Shown: in pieces, positions 45,358-56,924 of the stretch
How positions within the stretch are numbered: position 1 is the first letter of the stretch
Layout of the letters: each line of letters opens with the position of its first letter
DNA from: Polychytrium aggregatum
Lineage: Eukaryota; Chytridiomycota; Chytridiomycetes; Polychytriales
NCBI RefSeq assembly: GCF_025602895.1
Contig: NW_026516287.1
Coordinates: forward strand, 124,001-188,000
Reading direction: 5' to 3'
Length of the DNA stretch: 64,000 nt
Notes under the pieces: generated by a model
Told to the model about the DNA's origin: nothing
The model's database searches: none
What the model saw: the letters and a program-made list of their open reading frames with translations, nothing else
Made by a program: the position numbers and the translations under genes

Positions 45358-48300
45358 TCACTTTTCGGACTTGTCCTTCTTCTTGAAGACGCCGAGGACA
45401 CCCTTTTTCTTCTTTCCGGTCTCAGCAGCATGGCTCGGCTCTTCGTTCTCCTCGCTGAGGGCCATGTTGCTTCGCGAAGCCGGCACAGATGCCGTTCCGA
45501 TCGTCGATACATCACCAGTGGGTACTTCCTGAGGCTTGTGAAGCTCCTTGCACGCGTTCACAAACTGCGTTGGGTTCAAGATATGGGTTGAGCCTATTGT
45601 TGGCAACCGAGGCACACATGCGAAGGTAGATTAGCCGTATGCGTGCCAGTCCAATCTCAGCGATGATCGCCGGGCGGAAGGTCGGGTAGGAAAGGGGATT
45701 TGGGACTCGTCTGCTGGTTTCTCTGCCTCTCCCGCATCCCATAAATGAAGCAATCAGAGCCTGCCGACGGGTTCCGAAAGAACTCGCGCTCAGCTCAGCT
45801 ACGGACCCAGGACAATGTCACGGCCGTACTCCTTGACGAGCTCGTAGGTGCTCCTGATTTCCGAGAAGGTGATGCCGCCGAGAACAAACACAATGATTCG
45901 CGGGCCATTGTTGCGGAGGTCATAGTCGGGCGAGGCTCCGGAGGCGCCACCGCCGCTGGCGGAGCTGATTCCGCCAGCATCTTTGGCGCTGTCGAGGCCG
46001 GACTTTTTGTTGGCCCAGCTCGCCCTTGTGGTTCGCAGCGAATTTGGGTTTGGATTGGAGACGACAGGGGAGATGACTGCTGTTCTGTTCGTATTGGCAA
46101 GCTTGGTGTCGTCGTTTGGCTGTGATGTTGCCCATGGGAACGAAGTTGGATCGACGCAGCCCATGATTTGGTCCTGGCGGGAGAGAGCACATCGGCAGAC
46201 TATGAACGTGTGATCTGGGGCACGGTCATGCCATTTGGTCGGATTGCGCCGCTCGTCCGGAGTCAAAGCCGAAGGAGAAAGCGGGGCGAGCCTCATTCAT
46301 TGTTGCTCGCTGGTTCCCATCCCCCAGTCACAACCACGCACCTCCATAATGAGCTTGAGCAGAGGGACGTATCGGCTGAGCTCGTACGGCATCTGGTCGT
46401 CTGCCTTTCGCTTCTTCTTCTTCTTTTCCTTCTTTTGTACAAAGTAGACATATTTGCCCTGCTCTCGCCGCAGCAGTACCGGCGAGACAAAGATAGAATT
46501 GACGTTGGGTGCGCGAATCCAAATCAGCACAGAGAGCTCCCAAACCACCAAGGATGCGTGGGCAAGAGTGGAGGAGAATCAGCCGTTGTACCTTCTTGGC
46601 AGTGTCTGCAGCACTGGGCTTGTCAGAGTTTGCCGAGAGGCGGACACCCAGGTAGCTCAGGTTGGTGATTGCCTGTGACTCTTCGAGGCTGAGGCTGGCA
46701 TGCTCCAGCAACTTGCGCCTCTCCATGTCCTGGATTCCGCCCGAGGCGATGATGTATAACATCAGCACCCTCAGCTTGTCGTAGTTTCTGAATGAGCAGG
46801 GTTGATGCACAAGTCCAAGCGGAGAGGATGTTAGGGAATGGCTGTGGTGAGTCGAGCACAGGACGTCATCGGCAGTCGAGCAACCCCCATTCACGGCGTG
46901 GTCATCGTACGTTGGACCACCATTCTTGTCGAGCACAGGAACCAAATCGAGCATGATGTTCCGGGGCTTGTTTCCGTCTGCTGTCTCTCCACAAGCCAGA
47001 TCCTGTGTATGAAAAATAGCCCCCCCCATACACACATACACACATGCACACATACACGCATATACACATGCACACATCACCGCCAGCGAATTAGTCACAG
47101 TCGACAAGTAACAGCCACAAGTCACGGATCGCACAGACATGCTAGAGAGAGCCTCGTGTGGTATGCCGCCAAGGGAGTGCCATGAATATATAGACACAGC
47201 AACAACACGGTCGGCGAAGAAGCAAATGGATCAACAGCCGCCCAAACAGACCTGCTCAACGGCCGCCAGGCTTGCAAGCTTCCGGTTGCTGAACTCGCTT
47301 TGGCATTCTTGGCAGATATTGATGTGTGCCGAAAACTGAGCAAAGATGCGGTCAGCATAAGGCGATCCTCTCGGGCATGTGGACACGTTCCGATTCATGA
47401 CTGGCGCGGGTACTGGGCCAAAAAATGGCCGCCAGACCGCAAGGATGCTCACTTTGGACTTCATTTCCTGGAACTGTGGAAGAGCAGCAAGGGTGTCTTT
47501 CATATCCTTCAAGCTCTCGATGCCTTTTGGGCTCCTGCAGGATGAAGTCATGGGTGGATCGGTTGGGGCCAAGATTCAAGCATCGACAGTATACAGTCAC
47601 CACACTCGCAGCCACAGCTCCATCGAGCGACATGCTGCACGTCGGGCGAGCACGATGCAAGAGACAAGCGCGACGGGTGACTTACCCCTCGGCCGAATCC
47701 TTGTTGACAGCATTGGCTGCGGCCTTGTTCTCAGAAAGGAACTTGGAGAAGGATTCTCGAATATAGTCAACGGCCTCGGCAAAATGCCAGTGTCGGATGA
47801 GCATCTGATAAATGGCATAACAAATGGCGAGTCAGAGGGCCGAGAGCCGGATTGGACAAAGGGCAAATGCCCAAACTGTGAGTCACCACGCTGGAATGAT
47901 GGGTTCGACGGAACGAATCGGCTTTGATGTCTGTATCCGCTTCCTCGAGGACAGTGCTTTAGTCATGCGGGTCTGAGACGCCTCGGTCACGCAGACAGTG
48001 GCAGCATGGAGGATGGCATTCCTACCCAGATTGGGTCGCGGTCGTCCAACGAGGCTGTGTTAGCTTTCTCGCTGCTTTCGGCACGATATCTTGTCGATGC
48101 CAAGGGTGATGGAGCAAGTGGTGGAAAGTAATGGAGTGTGTGAATGCAATGGAATATCAGCATGCGCTGCCATCATACAGCAGAGTCAGCAATCGCCCCG
48201 GCCGTGACCAGAAGGGAGAAATCATGATGAGCAGCTGGCACGGCTGACCTGTACTTGCCGTCCTCGAGGGTGAGCAGGTCGTTCATCATGGCCTGATAAG

Positions 48301-50284
48301 TGAACTCGTGCAGGACCGGCGCCATGATATCCACAGAGCGATCCAGGATGATGAGGATGGGCTTCTTGAAGTTGTTCTGGGCGGGAAAGTCGGGGGTATT
48401 CTTGCAGGTCTCATCGAGTTCGTCCTTGAGGTAGCTGGCGAATTTGAAGGAAAGACTGCAGTTTGATCCAGAGGGATCGTGGTATCGTATGGATGGGTAG
48501 TCTCCGAGTGTGGTGAGGACCGAGGTCATCTGTGGGGTTGGGAGCAGCGTTAGCATCCCAGCATGGTCGTGGCGGTGGCAGTAACGATGGCGGTGATGGT
48601 GATGGTTCGGACAGCGATTGGCTGTGCGAGCGTCGTCGACGATTCGACACTTTGCCACGATGATCAAGCCAATGGCATTGTCGATGCCATCGACCGGCCA
48701 CACAAACAAGTATGGACGGGGCTTGCCGTACCCGCTTTGCAAGGAAGTGCAAATGGCTGTTGAGGTCCGGGATCGAAGGAGGGTTGTAGAGAGCATACAA
48801 GGAGCCCGGTAGATCCAGGGAAAAGATCTGTTGCTCGATTGCTGGGAGGCGAGTGCGAGGCAGGGACGGAATGGAACGGAATGGAATGGGACAAATGGAG
48901 TCCGGGACCGTTAGAACTGGGGAGCGGGGAAACGTGCTGAGGCCCCAGTCGCCGTCTCTGCTGAACGACCATGCCGGTCAGGAATGCCCGTCAGCCATCG
49001 GTGTGTGTCAATCGCTTGGGGGGGGGACAGGGTCGTCGACCACGGTTGTCAGCAGACCAAGGCATGGGTGGAGGGCTGGGGATGAGGCAAATTGGAGCAC
49101 GCTGGGGCGCATAACTCCAGGAAAGAAAGCGGAGCCGACAAAGCAGTGGGAAAGACCTCGTGATGGCAACGCATGGGGCAGGAGATCAGGAAAGGGTCGC
49201 AGGACTGGGGAAATGGGCAGCATCTGGATCCCACGGAGGCATATTCGTTCGATTGGAACGTCGGTCCCCCCCCCGCTCCCCATGGAATGGCTCGGGATCG
49301 AAGACCCGCACCCAAGCCGAGCGAGAAGAGAAGGGCCGCCTGCCCAAGGGAGAAGCACATGCACGGAGATGCCAACCCGGAGAGGGACACGACCAGAAAG
49401 AAGCGCGCAGTCATGATCCAGTCGAACCCCCCCCCATGTCCGAGCAGCGACCGCTGTTACCCAGAAAGTCGACGTTTGAGTCCTTGAGGTTCTTGAGATA
49501 CTGCCGAGCGGGCGACTTTGTCAGCCGATCGACGAGGGCATCGGATATGGCTGGCAACACAGGGCGGGGGGAGTCCGTGGTGAGGAAATGTCCAATGGAT
49601 GGGCGCCGAAGGTCCACACAGCAATATGGGTTGGCGCCCCCCATGGCCGGGGCTGTGGTCGGAACATGGAGCGGCGCATCGGCGTCTGGGCCAGTTGCGC
49701 TGACAGCCACGGTCCTTGGTCATGCCGGGCCCACCTACGTGAAGTGCAGAAGATGTGCGCAGCGGCATAGGACGGCTTTGGAGTAAAGTCGTCGATGATC
49801 TTGGAGACCACGGCGTCGGTCGGGGTGATGAAGTAGATGGCGTCATGTTCGGGATAGGGCGACCTCGATCTGTGGATGTCCTCGGTCACTACGGACCCCG
49901 CAGGAGCAGAACAAGGGAGGCACGAGAAGGGGTTGGTTGGTTGGTTGCGAGTCCGGCGGCGCGCGGCGGCACCAATCTGGCTGAAACGCTCGGGGGTGGA
50001 CTCGGTGCCGCCAACATGAGGCGCGCTGGAGTGGGGACGCAAAGACGCCATCGGAATTGAATGTCGACGGAAGGGGAGAGGGTCGTGACGGGAGCAACGC
50101 TGCATTCGAGCGACGCTGGAGGGGGGGGGCGGCAGCAGCCAAAGAGGCTTACGCATGACGTTTTCGTTTGTGAGCTCGTGTTGCTTGAGGATCCCGCTGA
50201 GAATCTTGAGCGAAACGGGATCGACTATGAGAATCTTGTATCGCTTTGGGGGCTGGACAAACCGGAGCATGTCCTGCAGCAGCT
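45358..50284 (-). CDS. SEC1: Sec1/Munc18 (SM) family protein, first exon not found
   Basis: SM proteins clasp syntaxin/SNARE bundles and drive vesicle fusion. The stop is at 45358. Minus-strand exons give, in order: LLQDMLRFVQPPKRYKILIV (about 50284-50170), YPEHDAIYFITPTDAVVSKI (about 49860), LTKSPARQYLKNLKDSNVDF (about 49510), YALYNPPSIPDLNSHL, LGDYPSIRYHDPSG (about 48510), PILIILDRSVDIMAPVLHEF then TYQAMMNDLL (about 48370-48260), FLSENKAAANAVNKDSAEG-like (about 47720), DTLAALPQFQEMKSK, SAHINICQECQSEF and KLASLAAVEQ (about 47300-47250), DLVPVLDKNG, LRVLMLYIIASGGIQDMERR, MPYELSRYVPLLKLIMEV, PRIIVFVLGGITFSEIRSTY and GSTHILNPTQFV. This is the full three-domain SM order. The basic C-terminus ends GVFKKKDKSEK. 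The exon at 50284 begins inside the first helix, so a short 5' exon lies further upstream. One donor (near 45806) is GTCCGT. Confidence 0.9.
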
Positions 50285-52136
50285 CTGGCCGGGGAAAGCA
50301 TGGGGCGCGGGAATGCGGGAAGATGCAGATGAGCATGTGGGAATGGCGCGGGGAGGGGAAACGCTCATGGGAGCGAGCCACATCCGTGGGGATACCATTG
50401 CACTTGTGCAGCGATGCGAGAGACGGTGTTGGCAACAACGAGCCAGGCAGACCAATTGCACTGGCGTCACGCCGCGGGAACCGAGGCCGAAATGCGGAAA
50501 GTTACGGCGAGTGGGCATCAGCAGCAAGCCGACATACTCCGGCGGACCATATCGCGTATCGACGACATGGCAGGCGGCGGCGACGGAAGGGTGGGCAAGA
50601 CCAGAGGATTCGATTGGATCTGGAGGGACCAGCGAGAGCCTGGAGCAACAACACCAGGGCCGGAGACGCAAAGGACGGCGCGGGCGAGGCGTGCTTGTGG
50701 ACGGCCGGTGGCGCGCGTGCTGCGCAGGAGACAAAAGCGCAAAGACCAGGGCTGTGCTGCGCTTACTGTCGCGGGCTGTGCGTGTGTGCGCTGTGCTGTG
50801 TCGCTGTGTTCTGTGCTTGTGCGGCAGTGTTCTGTGCTTGTGCTGCCTCTGTGTCGCGGCAGATCCACGCTCTGCCAACAGCGACTGCTTGCACAGTCGC
50901 TGTTGTCTTGCCCCGCACGCGCCACACAGAGCACATGCACAGACACGTGGTGCGGCGCCGCCCTCGCGTGACCGCCGGCGGCCTGTGCCTGTGACCGCTC
51001 TCTGTGCGCCCGTGCGAGCAAGGCGGGGCGCCGATCGCCCGATCGCCCGCCAATCGTCTGCCGCGCTGCCGTCCCACCCGCGTCTGGGGGGGGGCACCGC
51101 CGTTTGCCACACCCCTGGTGTGCCGCAGTCCGCGGCTTGTGGCTGACCGCGATCGAGTCTGCTGGGGGAGAAATCGCCGCGTATTCCTTCCTCGCGGTCC
51201 CTTTGGCTGCGTAGCATTCCTGTTGCCCATGTTGTTTATCCCTGTCGCCCATGGTGTTTATCCCTGTCGCCGCTGTTCGCGCTGTCGCCGACATCGGCTC
51301 TGTCAAATTGCGAGCACCGTCGTCGATGGAGCTGACCATGCGCGTCGATCCCATTCCGGTGCTTGCGCTGTCTGCATTCCGATGCTTGCGCCGTCTGGGT
51401 TCGTGTTGCCGCAATACCCAATCCGGTGCTTATTTTCCCCTGTGCCGGCGGCTTTTGAGCACCGACGCCTCCCCACTATTGTCTCAGCCAGCAACTCTGC
51501 TGCCTCAGCTGCTGGCCCCCAGCGAATCGCTTGCGCCGCCGATTTCATCTCCGGATGGAACAAACGCGCAACCGGTGTTGCTCGGCTGCCCACCGGACGA
51601 CGGCGGCAGCAGCGATAGGGATGGCAAGCACCCAGAGGCACCCGCGTAGGCCCGGCTGTAGTTCCTTGTGCATGACGGCTGCCTGGCCGATTGCGCCTAT
51701 CGACGGCCGTCCCACCCCGACCCGCTTCAACATCTTCCTGGGCAGACGCCTCCCGCCGGAAAATCCCGCCTTCCCCGCCTGCTCAGCTCTCCCCACTTTC
51801 TCGTTTGTTCCCTTCTTTCCCGCTGCCAGTCCACGACTGACCCGGCCAGGCACCCAGCACCTCGCGGCACAGCCGACGCAACCAGTCGCTGATGGCCTGC
51901 CATCAATATACCAGGCCGGTGTCGAGGTCACGCCTCCCCACGGCAAATCGCTCTCAAGGTGCATGTCGGTGCCTGTTGCAAAGGAATTGCCTGTATTTAA
52001 AGCCCTCGCTGTCCAGGCCGTCCCTTCGTCGCCGACCACCCGACCCGTCTGTCGCCGTCCCAGCAACCCGCTGCGAATCTCCCTCCCCTCTCACCCCTGC
52101 CTCACAACTTCCGTCTCTGTACCCCTCCCGCGCACC
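50285..52136. other. Divergent intergenic region, SM gene and first PX gene
   Basis: This 1.85-kb GC-rich stretch must hold the SM gene's first exon and both promoters. Very long ORFs on both strands overlap each other and show only low-complexity composition (Arg/Ala/Cys), so none is called. Poly-G runs occur near 50120 and 51090. Confidence 0.35.
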
Positions 52137-55088
52137 ATGGCATTCCCGATCCAGCTCTTCAGGGTCGCGCTGTCGACTGATGCCCGAACCAAAGCTTACG
52201 TCATCCAGTGCCTGTCGTCGACCAAGAAGCCTGCCGAGCGATACATCATCTATCGCGATCTCGACGAGGTCGTTAGGCTCGAGGCCAGCTTGCGCAAGAG
52301 CAAGATCCGGATGTTCTACTCGCTCAAGTCCCGACTCGTGGACCTGACCATTGCCGACATGGACATCTGTCCCGAGATCGAGTTCTACCTCAACAACCTG
52401 CTGAATATCCCGGCTATCAACAAGTGAGTGCCGTGCTGGTTGGGGGAGGGAGGCATCCCGGACGGAATCCCCTTCCCCCTGGGACATATTACGCGCCGCT
52501 CCTGTGTCTGCAACTAGGCACAACATATCCGCACATCCGCATATCCACACATCCGACCATCCATGCACATCCATGCGCTTGGCCGTCTTGGGCAAGCTCG
52601 TGGTCGTTTCGCTCGCTTCCCCGGCCCCTTTGCCGCTCTCGGCTTGCCTCGTGGTGCACAAACGGCCCCCCGCCATGCCGCCTGCCACACCATCAGCCCG
52701 CACCCATGGTCCCCTCCGCGTGTGGGCCATCAACCCAACTCTATCTGACGCCCATGGATTGCATGTATCGCCTCGCTGCTCTCCATCCTCGCCCTCCCTC
52801 CCACAGCAACTCCCACTTTGCAAGCTTTGTCAGCAACGATACACTGCCCGAGTTCATCCCGCTGCCCAGGAAATCGCGTCGAAGCACCGGGCTTGAATCC
52901 GGGGCCGACGCCACGGCCGAGGCTGATGCTTCCCCGGTTACCGAAGATGCTGGTCCATGTAAGTTGCCCTCTGGCCTCCTGCCCCTTCCTTCTCCTCCCA
53001 AGCTCTGGCGCGGGTGCAAGTAGCCTGCATATTTGCTGACAGCGACGACACCTCCGTGGTGGCGCCGACCGCCATCCGCAATTCCACTGACGAGCGTCCC
53101 CTCTCTTTCCTTTGCGATGGCCATGGGCCTGTCTGTATACGCCCGATAAACGTCCTTGGTGACTATCGTGGCTTTGCCCATGGTCTCCATGGTGCCCGCT
53201 CCTCCCACGCTGCCCGCCACATCCAACAGCCGCATCCACCGACCCCATTCCCCTTCGCCTGTCCCCCGAGCCCGAAGAGTCGCAACCCGAAGACAGCCTT
53301 CCTGAGGAGATTGCCCTCAGCCTCGACAACCTGGCCCGCCTCCCAACAGACGATTTGCTCTACGCCCAGAGCATCGCATCCAAGAACTCCATTAGACACA
53401 TCTCTCTCGATCTTGGCGAAGACGGCGGCGATGATGCGGCCGCTATTCCCTCCGGCTCGTCGTCGTCCTCGAATCTGGTTGCCCCAGGCTCTTCCACAAC
53501 CACCTTGGCCGAGCCGGCAGAGACCAGCCCCATGACTCCGACCCCGGCCCTTTCCGACCCAAAGTCGCTCCCCGCCAAACAGACCATCACCACCCTCAAG
53601 CGCAACCTGTCCAAGCTGCGCGAAAAGAACCCGATCCGACGGCTATCTCTCTACCGCCAGAAGAAAGACTTTGACGAGCTCGACGACGAGAGCCGCTACG
53701 TCAACGCCCGATATCCGAGCATGTACTTCAAGAACGAGAGCAGCCAGGAGCCCGAAGTGGCCTCGGTCATGAGTGTCTCGCACTGGGACGCCGACGCTGA
53801 CAGTATTGCCGACAGTATTGCCGACAGCATTGGTGATAGTATTGGTGATAGTATCGCTGATGACACTGCCGACAGTGAGCTCACGAAACCGGAAGCCGAT
53901 ACCGAGCAAGACCAAGACCAAGACCCCGGCTCGACCCCGGGATCGTTCGGCGAGCTCTCGAGCCTAGAAACGACACCCAGAGCCAGCGAAGATACCCAAC
54001 GAAACTCAAGCTCGGCAACACTGTCCAAGGATACTGGAATGATTCACCTAGAACATTCGGTGACAGCACCATCCCTCGCCGAGTCTGCCTTCCTCTCAAG
54101 AGACGCCATTGAAGTGCTTCCTGATAGATTTGCTGTGCCTGCTTCCTCGGGCATCACCTCCATCGCCGCAACTGCTGCTCCTGCGTCGGAACCCGCCATT
54201 GCGCTGGCTCGACAGAGCAGTGTCAACGACCAAGCCCATACTGCTTCCCACGCCCCCTCAACTGCCAAGCCAGACCCCAAGTCACCGACAGAGAGTTTCC
54301 GCGGCAGCATTGAAGTCCCTCGCCCAGTCTCCACCATCGGAGACCAGTCGCCGGCGATGGCGACCTCGCCCTCGTCCTCGTCGTCGTCGTCGATCTTGCG
54401 CACATCCGCAGTAATCAATACGAACTCTCTGCGATGGTCCGACTCGGTGCGTGAACGCGAACCCCGGCTATCCGTCTCGGCCTCCAGCATCACCAGCTCT
54501 ACCACCACCATCACGAACGAGCAGCCCAAGCCCCCCCAGCCCAGTGATGTGCTCGAGTCGATCCGGTCGACGCTCCAGCGCTCGACCTCACGATCCAGCT
54601 CTCGGCGCCGGAGTGTCTTGCGGGTGCAGCTGCCCGTTCCGGCGATCACCTCCAGCCCACTCCTCCCGGCCAGCCCGATCAGCCCCGAGTCGTTCTATCT
54701 CCCTATGGGCTCGCACTCCAGGATATTTCCTGCACCGGTGCTGGCGTCTGCAAGCTGCGGCCCGCTGATCTCCCTCGCCGGATTGCCGAGCCCGACTCTG
54801 CCTCTGAGCCCGAGCTTGCCTTCACCGCCTGAAGCTACTTTGAGTGACTCTGAGTCGGTTCCGACGGAGCGACCTCGCCGCGACTCACTCGACCTTGGAG
54901 CCATTGGAAACCTGCGCCGGTCACTCTCTGCCCGACGACAGTCTCGCCGCCAATCCTTGTCCGAGGCTGAGGATAGCGACAAGCCGATCGAGATTGGCTC
55001 TGTCCCCAACTATCACACCTGGGGCCGCAAGCCCAAGCAAACCCCGCAGCAACAACAACAGCAGCAGCAACCCGGGGCCGTATGCTGA
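52137..55088 (+). CDS. PX-domain protein 1 (tandem paralogue)
   Basis: The start ATG is at 52137. Exon 1 (52137-52423) encodes most of a PX-like phosphoinositide-binding fold: FRVALSTDARTKAYVIQCLS, RYIIYRDLDEVVRLEASLRK and EIEFYLNNLLNIPAIN. Exon 2 (from about 52807) completes it with HFASFVSNDTLPEFIPLPRK. The last long exon, open from about 53240 to the stop at 55086-55088, is a disordered Ser/Pro-rich tail. It has the basic segment TLKRNLSKLREKNPIRRLSL (about 53595), an acidic (DSIA/G)n repeat, and a poly-Gln run near the end (TPQQQQQQQQPGAVC). PX proteins usually act at endosomes or in polarity scaffolds. No catalytic domain is visible. The junction between exons 2 and 3 is approximate. Confidence 0.72.
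53799..53858 (+). repeat. 12-bp coding repeat, (D-S-I-A/G)n
   Basis: Five in-frame units of GACAGTATTGCC type encode DSIADSIADSIGDSIGDSIA. A sixth, diverged unit follows. Confidence 0.93.
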
Positions 55089-56126
55089 GACACAGTGGTT
55101 TCGCAGCCGCAGACAGGGGGGGGGGCTTACTCCTCTCCGCTCTGATTCGGCGCTGACAACACAGTGCCAGTTGCGCCAGCGCTTCCTCATCGGTGATTTC
55201 CGCTTGCTTGCATGCTTGCTGGCCTCGTTTCTCATCCGCCTCGACCGACCGGCTCTCGTTGTTCTGATACCGCTGGCGGCGTCTTTACGTCGCAACGGCT
55301 CTGCCTACTCCGCTGACCTCATCTTTTTGCCCGGCCATAATTGATGCCTCTGCGCTTCGTTGCTATGTGTTGCTTTCTTTCCGTTTTTCTTTCTTTCTAT
55401 CTTTCTTTCACCTCCTGTTTTCCGGGGCACTGCCTGGGGGAGAGTCGTCTCCACCGCTGCCCAATGTATCTTGGTCTGATCGCTGGTCCTCCTTTTGCTG
55501 GTCTGGAGCCGGCGGGAGACGGGCGAACGCTTGTCTGGCGAATGGATCCCAGGCCTCATTCGACCTCCAATCCGCCTCCCTGTCTGATAATATTGCCTCG
55601 CAACACGTCCTATGAGTCCCTTGAAGACGCGCGGGTTCGCTCACTCGCTCGCCTGGGGTGGGTGGGGTGGATGTCGGTGTCGGTGTCGGTGTCGACTTGG
55701 TGTGGATATCGATCTCGATATCGATCTGCAGTCGCTGTGTTCCCACAGCAGCAGCGAATTGTCCGAACGGTCCGGGCGCGTCGCTGCACGACGTGGCGGT
55801 GCCGGCCGGGTCGCACGGCGGACTGCCCCGCGCCAATGCCGCCGGCGGACCCCTCGTTGCTCCTTGTCTCGCGCCTTTGCTCTTTTCGGCTGCGCTTGTC
55901 CCTCCGCACCACACACACACACGCGCGCGCAAGGCCATGAAAACCCGCACATGGCGCCGTTGTTGCTTGCCATTGGAACAGCGGCTCGAACGTGCACCCG
56001 GGTGCGGTGTGGTGCCGAAGGACAGAGGTGAGCGAGGGCGATTGGGGAGCGAGAGAGACCAGGGCGCTGCGGGTTTAACAATGCCGATCGGATGTTAACA
56101 GCGCCGGGGGGTCGACGGCGGACGCC

Positions 56127-56175
56127 AACAGCAGGCGCTCTGGAATCAACAGCAGGCGCTCTGGAGTCAATAGCG
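56127..56175. repeat. 22-bp direct repeat
   Basis: AACAGCAGGCGCTCTGGA occurs twice 22 bp apart, followed by a degenerate third start (TCAATAGCGG). Confidence 0.85.
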
Positions 56176-56311
56176 GATAGTGCGTCGCCCTTGGGACAGC
56201 AGCGGCAATGTATCCGGGCACTGTCTCAGCGACTGTCGCCGATTGGGCATCGGCAGTCGTCTGCCCTTTATCACTCGCCGTCTGCCCTTAACGACTGATC
56301 CATCCACTTGC

Positions 56312-56410
56312 TCGTTCATTCATTCGTTCGTTCAATCATTCGTCCATTCGTTCAATCGTTCAATCGTTCGTTCGTTCATTCAATCGTTTGTCCATTCGTT
56401 CATTCGTTTG
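56312..56410. repeat. TCGTTCAT simple-sequence tract
   Basis: About 100 bp are built from CATTCGTT, CAATCGTT and CGTTCGTT blocks with scattered changes. It lies some 500 bp before the second PX gene. Confidence 0.85.
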
Positions 56411-56924
56411 TCCCTTCCGTTTCCGGCTCGTGTCCTCGGCTGTTTGCATCCGTGGTCCGCCGGCCTTCCAGCCCAGCACCGCCGCTCCTCCCATCGCCCC
56501 GATCCTCCTTTTGCCCATCCGGGTCGCCTGTTTCCCTCGCCGGTGGCCTCTCCCCTGTCCTCTCCGGCAAATATCTTCCCGCAGCTCGCCTTGCAGCCGG
56601 CGCAAGCAGCCCGCTTCATCCACAAGCTCGCAGCCCCCCGCCTCGCCTTGTCCCGCCGCCGGCTCCAGCTCCAGGCCTGACCTCGTCTGCTTGTCCTTGC
56701 CGCCAGAGCCCAGTCCGGATATTTTTCTTCTGGCTTGACGGCGGTGACCGGCAGTCCACGCCCTTCATCTGCCATCTCGGCCTGCTGAGCCTGCTCTTCC
56801 TGTCTGCAGCTGCCTCCCCCTCCTTCTTTCGGTCGCTGTTTCTCCTCTTCCCGCCTCTGCTCAGCTCGGCTCGGCTCAGCTCAGCTTGGCTCTGCTTTCC
56901 TCGACCCGCGCCCCAGATGCAAAC

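Larger units (their letters stand above)
55089..56924. other. Intergenic between the two PX genes
   Basis: This 1.84-kb stretch has pyrimidine-rich and simple-sequence DNA and long chance ORFs. It includes a 22-bp duplication (56127-56175) and a CATTCGTT-type repeat. It should hold the promoter of PX gene 2. Confidence 0.4.

Noticed and set aside
50061-51217. ORFs of 330-360 codons on both strands upstream of the SM gene
   Set aside because: They overlap each other antisense, have Arg/Ala/Cys-biased composition and no domain; long ORFs are expected by chance in this GC-rich stretch.
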